Shown: one piece after another, positions 35,513 through 44,590 of the stretch
Numbering within the stretch: the stretch's first letter is position 1
Layout of the letters: each line of letters starts with the position of its first letter
NCBI GenBank assembly: GCA_030038995.1
Contig: JASHQS010000116.1
Location: 1-49,577, forward strand
Source: Xanthobacteraceae bacterium
Lineage (GTDB): Bacteria > Pseudomonadota > Alphaproteobacteria > Rhizobiales > Xanthobacteraceae
Reading direction: 5' to 3'
DNA length: 49,577 nt
Translations under genes and position numbers: made by a program
The notes under the pieces: model-generated
What the model saw: the letters and a program-made list of their open reading frames with translations, nothing else
Told to the model about the DNA's origin: nothing
The model's database searches: none

Positions 35513-35659
35513 ATGCAGCTTTTATTGGTTACGACCCTGATCGTTGCCGCCGGCAAGCTTGCTTATGATCATGCGGAAAGCAGCGTGACGGTGGTTACCG
35601 CATTCAGCGGCTGCGCGGCGCGCCAAAACGCACCCCTTAAGATGATCCTTGCGCGTTGA
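35513..35659 (+). CDS. Small hydrophobic ORF, uncertain
   Basis: 48 residues from ATG 35513 (GGAG two bases upstream, too close), beginning MQLLLVTTLIVAAGKLAY. It is divergent from the DUF2946-like gene. It could be a small membrane protein or chance. Confidence 0.25.
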   Translation: MQLLLVTTLIVAAGKLAYDHAESSVTVVTAFSGCAARQNAPLKMILAR

Positions 35660-35861
35660 GCGTCAACCTCGGCTGCATGCGCCACAAAACGCAGCACAAC
35701 ACGACCGGTCCGCTCTTGATCGGTCCTGGCAGACGGCGCCTTCATCCGGACAAAACGACGCAGAGCATCATCATCCTGCGGGCGCTATGAAAGCTCAGGC
35801 GTTCGGCGGCGTGACCTGACGCGCGTCGCAGCGCCAATGATGTCCGGGATGTCCGGCGGCG

Positions 35862-36788
35862 ATGGAATATCGGCGGCACAGAAACGTAATGATGGTCGCG
35901 CCCTGCCTGGTCGCGATCGGCATCATGTGCGCGCTGGTCGCCTATTCGCCGACGCTGTACCGCATGTTCTGCGCCGCGACCGGGCTTGCCGGGACCACGC
36001 AACGGGTCGCCGCTGACACCGCCAAGATTTCCAAACAGACCATCAGGGTGGCATTCGATACCAACGTCGCCCCCGGCCTGCCGTGGCGCTTTGTGCCCGA
36101 CCAGGACGCCGTGACCGTGCATCTCGGCGAGCAGAAGCTGGTGTATTTCACCGCCGAGAATCTCAGCAATCATTCGATCGTCGGCCATGCCACCTTCAAC
36201 GTTACGCCGTTGCGCAGCGGCATCTATTTCAACAAAATTCAGTGCTTCTGCTTCACCGAGGAGCGGCTCGATCCGCACCAGAAAGTTCATATGCCGGTGG
36301 TGTTCTACGTCGATCCAAAGTTCGGCAAGGATCCCGACATGCGCGACATCGCGCTGCTGACGCTCGGATACACCTTTTTCCGCTCGGCCGATCCGCGGAA
36401 CGCCAAGGACCTCTCGCGCTTTCTCGCCGGCAATCCGCCCGATCCCGCCGACGGCCGGGACCTTTTCAACGAGCAATGCACCGCCTGTCATGCGCTCGAT
36501 GCCAACAAGTACGGACCGAAGCTCGGCGGCGTGTTCGGCCGCCGTGCCGGCACGGCGGCCGGCTACGATTATTCGCCCGCCCTCAGAAGCGCCGGCCTGA
36601 CTTGGTCGGCGGACAATCTGAACCGCTGGCTTGCGAGTCCGAAAAAATTCATTCCCGGGGTGAAAATGCCGGTCAGCGTCCCCGATCCCATCGCTCGTCG
36701 TGATATCGTCGCCTACCTGCGGCAGGAAAGCGAGCAGCGCGGCGGCGGTCTCAAGGCCAAGAAAGCAGCGCGGGGTACGGGTTCCTAG
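35862..36788 (+). CDS. Cox11/CtaG fused to cytochrome c
   Basis: 308 residues. Residues about 10-190 are the Cox11 copper chaperone: a membrane anchor, then the periplasmic domain with the copper-binding CFCF in FNKIQCFCFTEE. Residues about 198-290 are a class I cytochrome c with the haem motif CTACH, KYGPKLGGVFGR and the axial methionine in GVKMPV. Cox11 delivers copper to the CuB site of cytochrome oxidase. The fused haem domain could keep the copper or its cysteines reduced; that is inference. It faces the Sco/PCu(A)C unit. Confidence 0.92.
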   Translation: MEYRRHRNVMMVAPCLVAIGIMCALVAYSPTLYRMFCAATGLAGTTQRVAADTAKISKQTIRVAFDTNVAPGLPWRFVPDQDAVTVHLGEQKLVYFTAENLSNHSIVGHATFNVTPLRSGIYFNKIQCFCFTEERLDPHQKVHMPVVFYVDPKFGKDPDMRDIALLTLGYTFFRSADPRNAKDLSRFLAGNPPDPADGRDLFNEQCTACHALDANKYGPKLGGVFGRRAGTAAGYDYSPALRSAGLTWSADNLNRWLASPKKFIPGVKMPVSVPDPIARRDIVAYLRQESEQRGGGLKAKKAARGTGS

Positions 36789-36790
36789 AC

Positions 36791-37042
36791 CTATCCGGAA
36801 ATTGGACCGAATATCTGACTGTGCAGGCGTCTTGCCTCTTTGATTCGACAGGTGGCGAAGCACCATTTTTCGATTTCAGCCTTCTGCAGCGCACTAAGCG
36901 CCTGAGGCGTTGTTGGTCGGACGGCGGCAGTTCATAACCCAAAATCCGCCAGCCGATGCCGCGCGGTCGAATCTGCAAATGCATCCCTGACCGCGGCGTT
37001 GAGCTCCGCAATGATTGCCTGAGGCGTCTTCTTTGCCGCCAC
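36791..37042 (-). pseudogene. TctC/Bug receptor C-terminal remnant
   Basis: Pieces in shifting frames read PQAIIAELNAAVRDAFAD, then YELPPSDQQ, then TPQALSALQKAEIEKW. This is the C-terminal region of a Bug-family tricarboxylate receptor (LNAAV ... ALADP ... P..QQTPEAL...KAEIEKW). Two frameshifts and the loss of everything upstream make it a relic. Confidence 0.65.
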
Positions 37043-37180
37043 TTAGTGGGGCGTTTGTTAGTCTCTGCGCTCGTAAAGCGGCGCTTGCCCGACCGGAAGC
37101 ATGGCCCATTTCTCCAGAGCACGGAAATGGCCTACAGAGAGACAACTTGAAATCCGGCGCGCCGGTCCGAATAAAACTGC

Positions 37181-37206
37181 GAACACATATGTAGAACACA
37201 TATGTA
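37181..37206. repeat. Two tandem 13-bp copies with palindromic ACATATGT
   Basis: GAACACATATGTA occurs twice head to tail. Each contains the palindrome ACATATGT. It lies in a convergent gap, so a promoter role is not obvious. Confidence 0.8.
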
Positions 37207-37289
37207 ATTGAAATCGCAATATGAGGCGCTGTCCAACCGGTTTGGCCGCAGTACCATTTCGGCTAATTGCCCAAGCTGAGACGATGCTT

Positions 37290-38225
37290 TCATGTCCGAT
37301 ACCGGGGCCGTTTTCGCTGCGCGCGCCCTTTCCGGATGCTGACTGAGGCTGCCAATTCAGGGGCGGACTTGGCCCGCGTTGCGCGAGGTCGGTTGCTTTT
37401 CTTTGCCGCGGCTGCCCTTTTCACGGCCGGCGTCTTACTTCCTCTCCGCGATTTGGAACGCTGTTGCCGCTTCGGGGCAGCCGGGGTGGGGCTTTCGGAA
37501 TTGGAGGTTTCAGCCATTTCCAGCCCGAACAGGGCCGCGACATCGGTGTCGTCGAGCACCTTCGCCGCGCTGGGCGCTGCGTGTTTCAGCGTGAGACCGT
37601 CCCCGGCACCGGCGAGCAATTCATTTTCATCGACTCCGCGCAGCACGAACAGCAGTTGGGGCTTTTCATCCAGCCGTGCGCCGACGCCGTAGAGCGCTGC
37701 GGCAATGTGCTTGCACATATCGGCCCAGTCGGGGCAGCTGCAGGACAGCTCGATTTCGCTTGGCGCCGGAAACAAGCCGTCGCCCTCGCGGCAGACCCGA
37801 TCCATGATGCCCTTGGCCAGGCGGCCTTGCAGCAGTTCCACCAGCGAATCGATCGCGCCCGCACAATCCCGGCAGATCGCTCGCCAGCGCTTTGCCGCAA
37901 CCGGCGCAATGGCGATCTTGATTTGGTAAAGCTCGGAACCGCTGACCATCGCCGTGACTTCGCCTCTGGCGATCTGCAAATCGATGACAGAACCGTTACG
38001 GACATAGGACCGGCCGCGCGGCAGGCGATTGACGAAGTCGCTATATCGTTCCAGGTTGCTGCACCACGACTGGCCCCAGAAGCTCCGGGCGATCGTGCGT
38101 CCCTCGATATTCACGGGCGCCATGATCCGCCCCCGCTTCTTGAGCTCGGCGACCTTCTTCGCGGCCCGCCGACGTTTCTCGGCGACCGACACATAATCTC
38201 CCCACCCGAACCCGAAATAGCTCAT
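37290..38225 (-). CDS. SWIM zinc-finger protein
   Basis: 311 residues with the SWIM signature CSCPDWADMCKHIAAALYG (CxC...CxH) in the middle and a strongly basic, low-complexity C-terminal tail (KRQQRSKSRRGSK ...). Such proteins pair with SNF2 helicases and probably bind nucleic acid. The gene begins 3 bp after the SNF2 gene, on the same strand, so the two are co-expressed. Confidence 0.9.
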   Translation of the reverse strand: MSYFGFGWGDYVSVAEKRRRAAKKVAELKKRGRIMAPVNIEGRTIARSFWGQSWCSNLERYSDFVNRLPRGRSYVRNGSVIDLQIARGEVTAMVSGSELYQIKIAIAPVAAKRWRAICRDCAGAIDSLVELLQGRLAKGIMDRVCREGDGLFPAPSEIELSCSCPDWADMCKHIAAALYGVGARLDEKPQLLFVLRGVDENELLAGAGDGLTLKHAAPSAAKVLDDTDVAALFGLEMAETSNSESPTPAAPKRQQRSKSRRGSKTPAVKRAAAAKKSNRPRATRAKSAPELAASVSIRKGRAQRKRPRYRT

Positions 38226-38228
38226 CGG

Positions 38229-40919
38229 TCAGCTTTCCTTCATCGCCGCCGCGAGATCGAGCCGCACGAGCTTCAACAGGTCGTCATCCTTCATCTCGGT
38301 CAGGATGGTTTCCGCCCCGCCGCCCAGCAGCTCTCCGGCGAGTTGCTGCTTTGCCTCGATCATGCGGTCGATCCTGTCCTCGACGGTGCCGCGGCAAACG
38401 AACTTGTGCACCAGCACATTCTTGGTCTGTCCGATGCGAAATACACGGTCCGTCGCTTGGTTTTCAACAGCCGGATTCCACCATCGGTCGAAGTGGATCA
38501 CGTGCGAGGCCGCGGTCAAATTGAGCCCGGCGCCCCCGGCCTTCACCGAAAGGACGAAAAATGGCACGTCGTCGTCCTCTTGAAACTTCCGCACCAGATC
38601 CTTGCGTTTGCGCACCTCGGTCTCGCCATGCAGGACGAGACCGCTTCGCCCGAACACCGATCCCAGGAACGCCGCCAGCGGTGCCGTCGTCTCCTTGAAC
38701 TGGGTGAAGATCAGGGCCTTTTGCTGCCGGGCCGCGATTTCCTCGGCGATATCACGCAGGCGCGCGAACTTGCCGCTGTCCTCCTCGTCCCATGCGTTGT
38801 CGCCCAGCCATTGCGAAGGATGATTGCAGATTTGCTTCAGCCGCATGAGCAGCGAGAGAATGATGCCGCGGCGTTGCATGCCGTCGGCATTTTCGAGTCG
38901 GTCGCTCAGATCATCGACCGCCTGCTGGTATAGCGCTGCCTGCTTTCGACTCAGGAGACAAAACGCCTTCACCTCGGTCTTGTCGGGCAAGTCGGCGATA
39001 ATGCGCCGGTCGGTCTTCATACGGCGCAGGATGTAGGGGCGCACAAGCTCACGAAGCGGTCCGTACGGATTGTGCGGTCGGTCAGCAAGTTGCTTAACAA
39101 ACGTGGAGAATTGCTTGGACGATCCCAACAGTCCGGGATTGATGAAATCGAAGATCGACCAGAGATCGCCGAGCCGGTTTTCGATCGGGGTGCCGGTGAG
39201 GGCGATACGGGCGTCCGCTTTAAGCTGTTTAACCGCCTTGGTCTGCTTGGCGGCCGGATTCTTGATGGTCTGCGCTTCGTCGATCACGACCAGATGCCAT
39301 GATTGGTCGGTCAACCACGCCGTGCGGGCCAGAAAGCCATAGCTCGTGATCGCCAGATCGACGCCGGCAAGGTCGGCGGCACCGGTTACGGTCAATTTTT
39401 CCGCCGATGGATGAATCAGCGCCGCTCTCAGACTCGGCGCGAACCGGGAAATTTCCGCCATCCAATTGGCGAGTAGCGAAGCTGGTGCCACCAGAAGCGA
39501 CGATTTGCGTCTGCCAGTGCCTTGCTCTTTCAACACCAGCAGCAGCGACAAGACCTGGATCGTCTTGCCGAGGCCCATGTCGTCGGCGAGACAGGCGCCA
39601 AGTCCGAGCCGGGCGAGCAGATGAAGCCATTGCACCCCCACCTGCTGATAGGGGCGCAATGTGCCCTGCAGCAATTGTCCGGCATCGACGCGGGAAAGGC
39701 CGTCCGGCCGGCGCAAATCGACCAACGTCTGTGCAAGCCAAGGTCCGGCGACGGTGCGACTCCAATCAATGTCGTCTTGGATGGAGGCCGCCTCTCCGGA
39801 AATTCCGGCTCCCGCCAGAAGACGCATGGCCTCGCCGAACGATAAGCCGTCGGCAGCGGCCCGGCGTTCGACCGCCTCGAAGTGATCGAGCGTCCGGCGC
39901 AAACGCTCATGATCGATTTCGACCCACTTGCCGCGGATGAAGGCGAGCCCGTCGGATTGTGCGAGCAAGCGTTTGATCTCGGCCCGCGTGAGTGTTTCGC
40001 CGTCAAGCGTCACCTCCATGCGAAAGTCGAGCACCGCGTCCAAGCCGAGTTGCGCCGGGGCCTCGCCTCCGACTGTGGCCTTCACCTGTGGACGTGCCGG
40101 CCGGTTCATGTGCCAGCTCGCCGGCATTCGCACGACGACCCCGGCGCTCTCCAGGGCCGGAGCGTCCTTGAGGAATTGCAGAGCCTGTCGCGGGCTCCAA
40201 CGCAGCGGATGAAAGATTTCGCCGGCGTCGACCATGGTTTTCAGCCAGCCGCACTTCTCGGCGGCGCGCTGCACGGGCATCAGAAGCGACAGCAAGCGTT
40301 CGCGATTTTTCGCGCCGGCATATTCCTGCAAGGCTTTTCCCAGCGGGAGATGTTGCGCCTTGGCGTCGGTCGAGAGCCGCGTCGTATAAGTCGCCAGGAA
40401 GGCGAACGGAGCCTCCTCATCTTTCCTGTTCTCGGCGAGATTGAAATGGACACGCCCGATCAGGTTCCAGGCCGGCTGACGGGATTTGAGGAATTCCTGC
40501 ACCGACACCTTGGCTTTCGCCAGTTCGGCGTCGAAAGCCGCATCGATGTTGCGCCAGAGATCGGCCAGGACAGAAGCCGTCAAGTATTCCGCGCCGGCCA
40601 TGGGTGGAACGGCCGCGGCCATCTTGTCCAGCTCATCGGCCGCGGGGATCGGTACAGGCGGCTTGGCGCCACCCTCGCCGATACCGGGAAAGGAGCACAG
40701 CGCGGCCACGTAGCGCGCCCCAAACTCGCGCCAATAAGACAGGACGGGCGGCAGGGCCGTCCCGATTTCGTCGACGCCCAGGCACAACAGTCCATGCCCG
40801 GGTCCGCGTGCAAACGCGCTCTCCAGCCGCGAGCCAAGCGCGGGCTCCAAGGCCAGCGGCTCTTCCGTTGGCCTGAGGATCAGCGACCCATGCGGCGTGA
40901 GAACGGGCGCAGTCATCAT
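38229..40919 (-). CDS. SNF2-family DEAD/DEAH-like helicase
   Basis: About 896 residues from ATG 40919 (40916 also possible). The Snf2 ATPase motifs are in order: ADDMGLGKT (I), VIDEAQTIKN (II, DEAQ), LTGTPIENR (III), then the C-terminal lobe with LSVKAGGAGLNL and ATDRVFRIGQ (V, VI). The N-terminal 400 residues are the domain that typically precedes SNF2 in bacterial SWIM-linked proteins. It remodels or translocates on nucleic acid; the biological role of the pair is unknown. Confidence 0.93.
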   Translation of the reverse strand: MMTAPVLTPHGSLILRPTEEPLALEPALGSRLESAFARGPGHGLLCLGVDEIGTALPPVLSYWREFGARYVAALCSFPGIGEGGAKPPVPIPAADELDKMAAAVPPMAGAEYLTASVLADLWRNIDAAFDAELAKAKVSVQEFLKSRQPAWNLIGRVHFNLAENRKDEEAPFAFLATYTTRLSTDAKAQHLPLGKALQEYAGAKNRERLLSLLMPVQRAAEKCGWLKTMVDAGEIFHPLRWSPRQALQFLKDAPALESAGVVVRMPASWHMNRPARPQVKATVGGEAPAQLGLDAVLDFRMEVTLDGETLTRAEIKRLLAQSDGLAFIRGKWVEIDHERLRRTLDHFEAVERRAAADGLSFGEAMRLLAGAGISGEAASIQDDIDWSRTVAGPWLAQTLVDLRRPDGLSRVDAGQLLQGTLRPYQQVGVQWLHLLARLGLGACLADDMGLGKTIQVLSLLLVLKEQGTGRRKSSLLVAPASLLANWMAEISRFAPSLRAALIHPSAEKLTVTGAADLAGVDLAITSYGFLARTAWLTDQSWHLVVIDEAQTIKNPAAKQTKAVKQLKADARIALTGTPIENRLGDLWSIFDFINPGLLGSSKQFSTFVKQLADRPHNPYGPLRELVRPYILRRMKTDRRIIADLPDKTEVKAFCLLSRKQAALYQQAVDDLSDRLENADGMQRRGIILSLLMRLKQICNHPSQWLGDNAWDEEDSGKFARLRDIAEEIAARQQKALIFTQFKETTAPLAAFLGSVFGRSGLVLHGETEVRKRKDLVRKFQEDDDVPFFVLSVKAGGAGLNLTAASHVIHFDRWWNPAVENQATDRVFRIGQTKNVLVHKFVCRGTVEDRIDRMIEAKQQLAGELLGGGAETILTEMKDDDLLKLVRLDLAAAMKES

Positions 40920-41212
40920 ATTCGGTGCATTCCTACGATCTCGCGGATCGAGAAGGGATAATCGCTGTGCGAAGCGGTCAGCATCACGAATCCGCATCCC
41001 TCTGCCTTCTGCAAATCGTCCGTGCCGTTACGCTTGCTGCAGCAAATGGCCGCACTGAACCGTCGTGGCCATGCGTTGTACCGAAGAAACTCGTCCAAGC
41101 TGACGGCGCCGGCGGAAACGCGGAGTTCTTTATTCCGAGCGGGCAAAGCTGGCGCGTCAGTCAGAATAGAATTGCGAAGAATCTATGGTATTGAAGTACT
41201 GATAGAATCCCG
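40920..41212. other. Intergenic between SNF2 gene and CRISPR array
   Basis: 293 bp. It holds the SNF2 promoter and the trailer side of the array. No cas gene and no AT-rich leader are seen. A leftward frame of 76 codons has no recognised domain. Confidence 0.5.
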
Positions 41213-43309
41213 CTCCAATGAGGCCGCAGCGTGTTGCTGCGGAAGACCGCGCTCTACCAGAGCCTGATCGACCTGAATTTCGGGCTTCAATGAGGCCGCA
41301 GCGTGTTGCTGCGGAAGACCTATAACAGAGAAGTGGACTCAGTACGAGACACTTCGTGCTTCAATGAGGCCGCAGCGTGTTGCTGCGGAAGACCGTAAAC
41401 GACCAGGCTACGGTCGACGTCGCTTCTATCGCTTCAATGAGGCCGCAGCGTGTTGCTGCGGAAGACCGCGCGGCGGGCCGCAACGCACCGCCTCGAATGC
41501 CGATGCTTCAATGAGGCCGCAGCGTGTTGCTGCGGAAGACCCCGGATATGACAACAGCCCGATATTTACGATCAATGGGCTTCAATGAGGCCGCAGCGTG
41601 TTGCTGCGGAAGACCGAGTAGTCGATTGCGGCGACTACTACATGGCGCTCGCTTCAATGAGGCCGCAGCGTGTTGCTGCGGAAGACCCTGTCGGTAGTGC
41701 ACGCCGCCCAGATCGCCGCCGACTTCTTGCTTCAATGAGGCCGCAGCGTGTTGCTGCGGAAGACCCGGTGAAACTCTAGTGGCATGTTGCCGCGGGGAGA
41801 AAGCTTCAATGAGGCCGCAGCGTGTTGCTGCGGAAGACCCACGGCCCCAGGACTGCGGCCGCGATAGCGGGCCGCGGCCAAGCTTCAATGAGGCCGCAGC
41901 GTGTTGCTGCGGAAGACATGCCGAACTCGATAAGATCGAGGCGGCGGTGCGCGCTTCAATGAGGCCGCAGCGTGTTGCTGCGGAAGACCCAGAGAATTTT
42001 TTCGGGGAGGGGCTGAAAAATCAAGCTTCAATGAGGCCGCAGCGTGTTGCTGCGGAAGACCTTTTCGATCCGCTACACCAAACACCGCTACATCAAGGCT
42101 TCAATGAGGCCGCAGCGTGTTGCTGCGGAAGACCCCGCCAATGAGGGCTACACCTTCACGCTGCTCGGCTCGCTTCAATGAGGCCGCAGCGTGTTGCTGC
42201 GGAAGACCCTGCAGTCAATAAGATGCTCATAATACGAGAGACCGCGCTTCAATGAGGCCGCAGCGTGTTGCTGCGGAAGACCCGACAGGAACCAGTGGAG
42301 ATAGTACAGGAAGTTGCGGTGCTTCAATGAGGCCGCAGCGTGTTGCTGCGGAAGACCCAGGAGAGACAGATGGCTAAGATCGAGAGCACCGCGCTTCAAT
42401 GAGGCCGCAGCGTGTTGCTGCGGAAGACCAGGGTGAAGAGTGTGGTGCGCTTGCGCGGCCTGGCCCGGCTTCAATGAGACCGCAGCGTGTTGCTGCGGAA
42501 GACCACGAGCACCACAACGACGACAACGCCAGATGCGACGAGCTTCAATGAGGCCGCAGCGTGTTGCTGCGGAAGACCCCGACGAGCCGGAGAAGAATCA
42601 ATACTCCCACGTTTGCGCTTCAATGAGGCCGCAGCGTGTTGCTGCGGAAGACCCCCAACGCCAGCAATGCCAGGCGGATGTGGGTGCACGCCGCTTCAAT
42701 GAGGCCGCAGCGTGTTGCTGCGGAAGACCCGTCCCCCTCACGCCGCCCTGTCCTCGGTCCGGACCTTGATGCTTCAATGAGGCCGCAGCGTGTTGCTGCG
42801 GAAGACCCGAAGATACCCGGAGAGCATTTGCCTGATCGGTTCAAGCTTCAATGAGGCCGCAGCGTGTTGCTGCGGAAGACCCAAGCTGTGCTGGATTCCG
42901 CCGTGCCGCGCTCGGCTCGCTTCAATGAGGCCGCAGCGTGTTGCTGCGGAAGACCCCCTCAGGATGAGGTGAACAGGGAAAAAAATGACCGCTTCAATGA
43001 GGCCGCAGCGTGTTGCTGCGGAAGACCCCGCCCGCCGCCGGTGCGGCACTGGTCTGGGTCGGCGGGCTTCAATGAGGCCGCAGCGTGTTGCTGCGGAAGA
43101 CCCGATCGCCCAGCCGAGCGAGGCGGCGACCTCGGTCCAGCTTCAATGAGGCCGCAGCGTGTTGCTGCGGAAGACCCCTGCTCGTCGTACCGCTCCTGTA
43201 GGAGCTGCACGTGCTTCAATGAGGCCGCAGCGTGTTGCTGCGGAAGACCCTCAGCAAAGCCTCCATTCTACCGCAACATGATCAACGGCTTCAATGAGGC
43301 CGCAGCGTG
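41213..43309 (-). CRISPR. CRISPR array, leader-distal part (repeats 1-29)
   Basis: Repeats of 36 nt beginning CTTCAATGAGGCC and ending TGCGGAAGACC, with spacers of 35-43 nt. The first repeat (41213-41248) has CTCC in place of CTTC, as expected for the old, degenerate end. Repeat 18 has GAGACC in place of GAGGCC and repeat 10 ends in A. On the minus strand the repeat ends ATTGAAG, resembling the 5' handle of type I crRNAs, and contains the stem CCGCAGC/GCTGCGG with a 5-nt loop. Both facts point to leftward transcription. Repeat 29 is cut after 21 nt by the insertion element. Confidence 0.97.
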
Positions 43310-43334
43310 GGTAGTGTCTCAGTTTGATTGTGGC
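43310..43334 (+). repeat. Left terminal inverted repeat
   Basis: 25 bp starting GGTAGTGTCTCAG; perfect complement of the right end at 46606-46630. Confidence 0.95.
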
Positions 43335-43341
43335 GGTCCAA

Positions 43342-43614
43342 TTAGAATCCCGCGCTGTAGCCTCCTCGGTTTCTTTGTCTTGGCCGAATGTCCTCGGGGT
43401 GTACGATTGAAACTGGCGGCCTTGTGTTTGTAGCGGTCGGCGACCGCGGGACGTGATCTTCTCGCGTCTCTATCCAGCGCACCAAGTAAGTGCCGTCCGG
43501 CTCTAATCGAACGATCTCAGCGTTGAACCATCCCGAATCATATCGGCCGCCGATATAACGCGCCATTACCGTATCGCCTGGTCGATAAGTCGCTTCTTTC
43601 ACAGCCTCCTCCAC
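43342..43614 (-). CDS. Small Tudor/SH3-like protein, passenger
   Basis: 90 residues. The segment GDTVMARYIGGRYDSGWFNA followed by LVRWIE and VHPEDIRP resembles the beta-barrel of Tudor/agenet domains, which bind modified or bent ligands in other organisms; only the fold is suggested. It lies 8 bp inside the left end of the element and faces outward, towards the CRISPR array. Function unknown. Confidence 0.6.
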   Translation of the reverse strand: MEEAVKEATYRPGDTVMARYIGGRYDSGWFNAEIVRLEPDGTYLVRWIETREDHVPRSPTATNTRPPVSIVHPEDIRPRQRNRGGYSAGF

Positions 43615-43658
43615 TATCCGACCTTGCGAAGCTTGCCGCTAAGCATTAGGCTACCCCA

Positions 43659-43898
43659 ATGCCCCGAGGCCCGAAAGGCGAAAAACGCCCCGCCGATGTA
43701 AACGCCCGCGCCGTCATGATCGCCAAGATCGCGACTGGCGAGGAACCGGAGGACTACGGGAAGGCCGACGCGGAGGGCAAGAACCCGGCCGCCGTAGCGC
43801 TGGGCCGCATGGGCGGGAAGGCGCGGGCGGCCGGCTTGTCGGCGCGGAAGCGAAAGGAAATCGCAAAAAGGGCTGCAAAAGTTCGTTGGGGGGATTGA
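43659..43898 (+). CDS. Small basic protein, passenger
   Basis: 79 residues, highly charged, beginning MPRGPKGEKRPADVNARAV and ending with GGKARAAGLSARKRKEIAKR followed by AAKVRW. This GGKARA...KRKEIAxKAAxxRW tail is common in small basic proteins of Rhizobiales, often linked with mobile DNA. It probably binds nucleic acid; not demonstrated. Confidence 0.65.
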   Translation: MPRGPKGEKRPADVNARAVMIAKIATGEEPEDYGKADAEGKNPAAVALGRMGGKARAAGLSARKRKEIAKRAAKVRWGD

Positions 43899-43957
43899 CG
43901 AACGTTACGTTTTGGGAAATTAATTAATTGCTAGATTCGTAACGCGGGCCTCCCCCA

Positions 43958-44587
43958 ATGCCAATCTATACCGACGAAACCATCGTGGTGCCGCTACTCA
44001 CAAAAATGAAGTTGCCGCGCCACGTCTTGCTTGAACTCGCAAATAACATCGGTGGCGAACGAGCAAACGTTGCAGAGCACGAACCTAGCAACGTGGTCGG
44101 TTTTGAAACGTGGCGCTGGGGAACGAGGTATGCCCGAGAGAATGAGATTTTGAACAAGCTTGGCTGGGTTCAGTGTGATCGCAACCAAGTTGCGGGTATT
44201 CGCCATCCTGAGCTTAAAATCAAATTCGTTTGCTGCGGCACCGATGTAAATACAGGCAATCCAGCAAGGTCGCCAAAAAATCTATCCGAACGCGGCGTAA
44301 ATGCTTGCAAGTTGATCGCTAGAAATGCCGGCCAAATTGAAATGGAGCTTGGTGAAAAATCACCCGAGCCTCATGATGATTTGTGGTACTACTGCTCTTA
44401 TTATTGCGACGATTTTATCTCGATTGAATTGTCGCGGCCGACGTCTGAAATCGGCGGCTTTGTTACTGCATTTTCTGACCGTATCATCATAGCGAAGCCC
44501 GGAGAGATTCCTGGCATTCGCCGAATTGTTGTTCCCCAAGAGTTTGCAGATGTTCCGAAACCACAGGTCTCCCGAAAAATCGGGTAA
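43958..44587 (+). CDS. Hypothetical protein paired with XRE-ImmA gene
   Basis: 209 residues, no recognised domain. It contains several cysteines (VCCGTD, YYCSYYC) and a C-terminus ending VSRKIG. Its stop is 3 bp before the start of the XRE-ImmA gene, so the two are one transcription unit. In other XRE-ImmA pairs the partner is a toxin or effector; that is the most likely reading here, but nothing in this sequence proves it. It is AT-richer than the host genes around it. Confidence 0.7.
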   Translation: MPIYTDETIVVPLLTKMKLPRHVLLELANNIGGERANVAEHEPSNVVGFETWRWGTRYARENEILNKLGWVQCDRNQVAGIRHPELKIKFVCCGTDVNTGNPARSPKNLSERGVNACKLIARNAGQIEMELGEKSPEPHDDLWYYCSYYCDDFISIELSRPTSEIGGFVTAFSDRIIIAKPGEIPGIRRIVVPQEFADVPKPQVSRKIG

Positions 44588-44590
44588 CCC

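Noticed and set aside
37290-40919. SWIM/SNF2 pair as part of the CRISPR or a named defence system
   Set aside because: The pair occurs as a stand-alone unit, runs away from the array, and lacks the partner genes of known SNF2-containing defence systems.
40920-41212. CRISPR leader at the left end of the array
   Set aside because: The sequence is not AT-rich and the adjacent repeat is degenerate, which marks the old end; handle orientation also points the other way.
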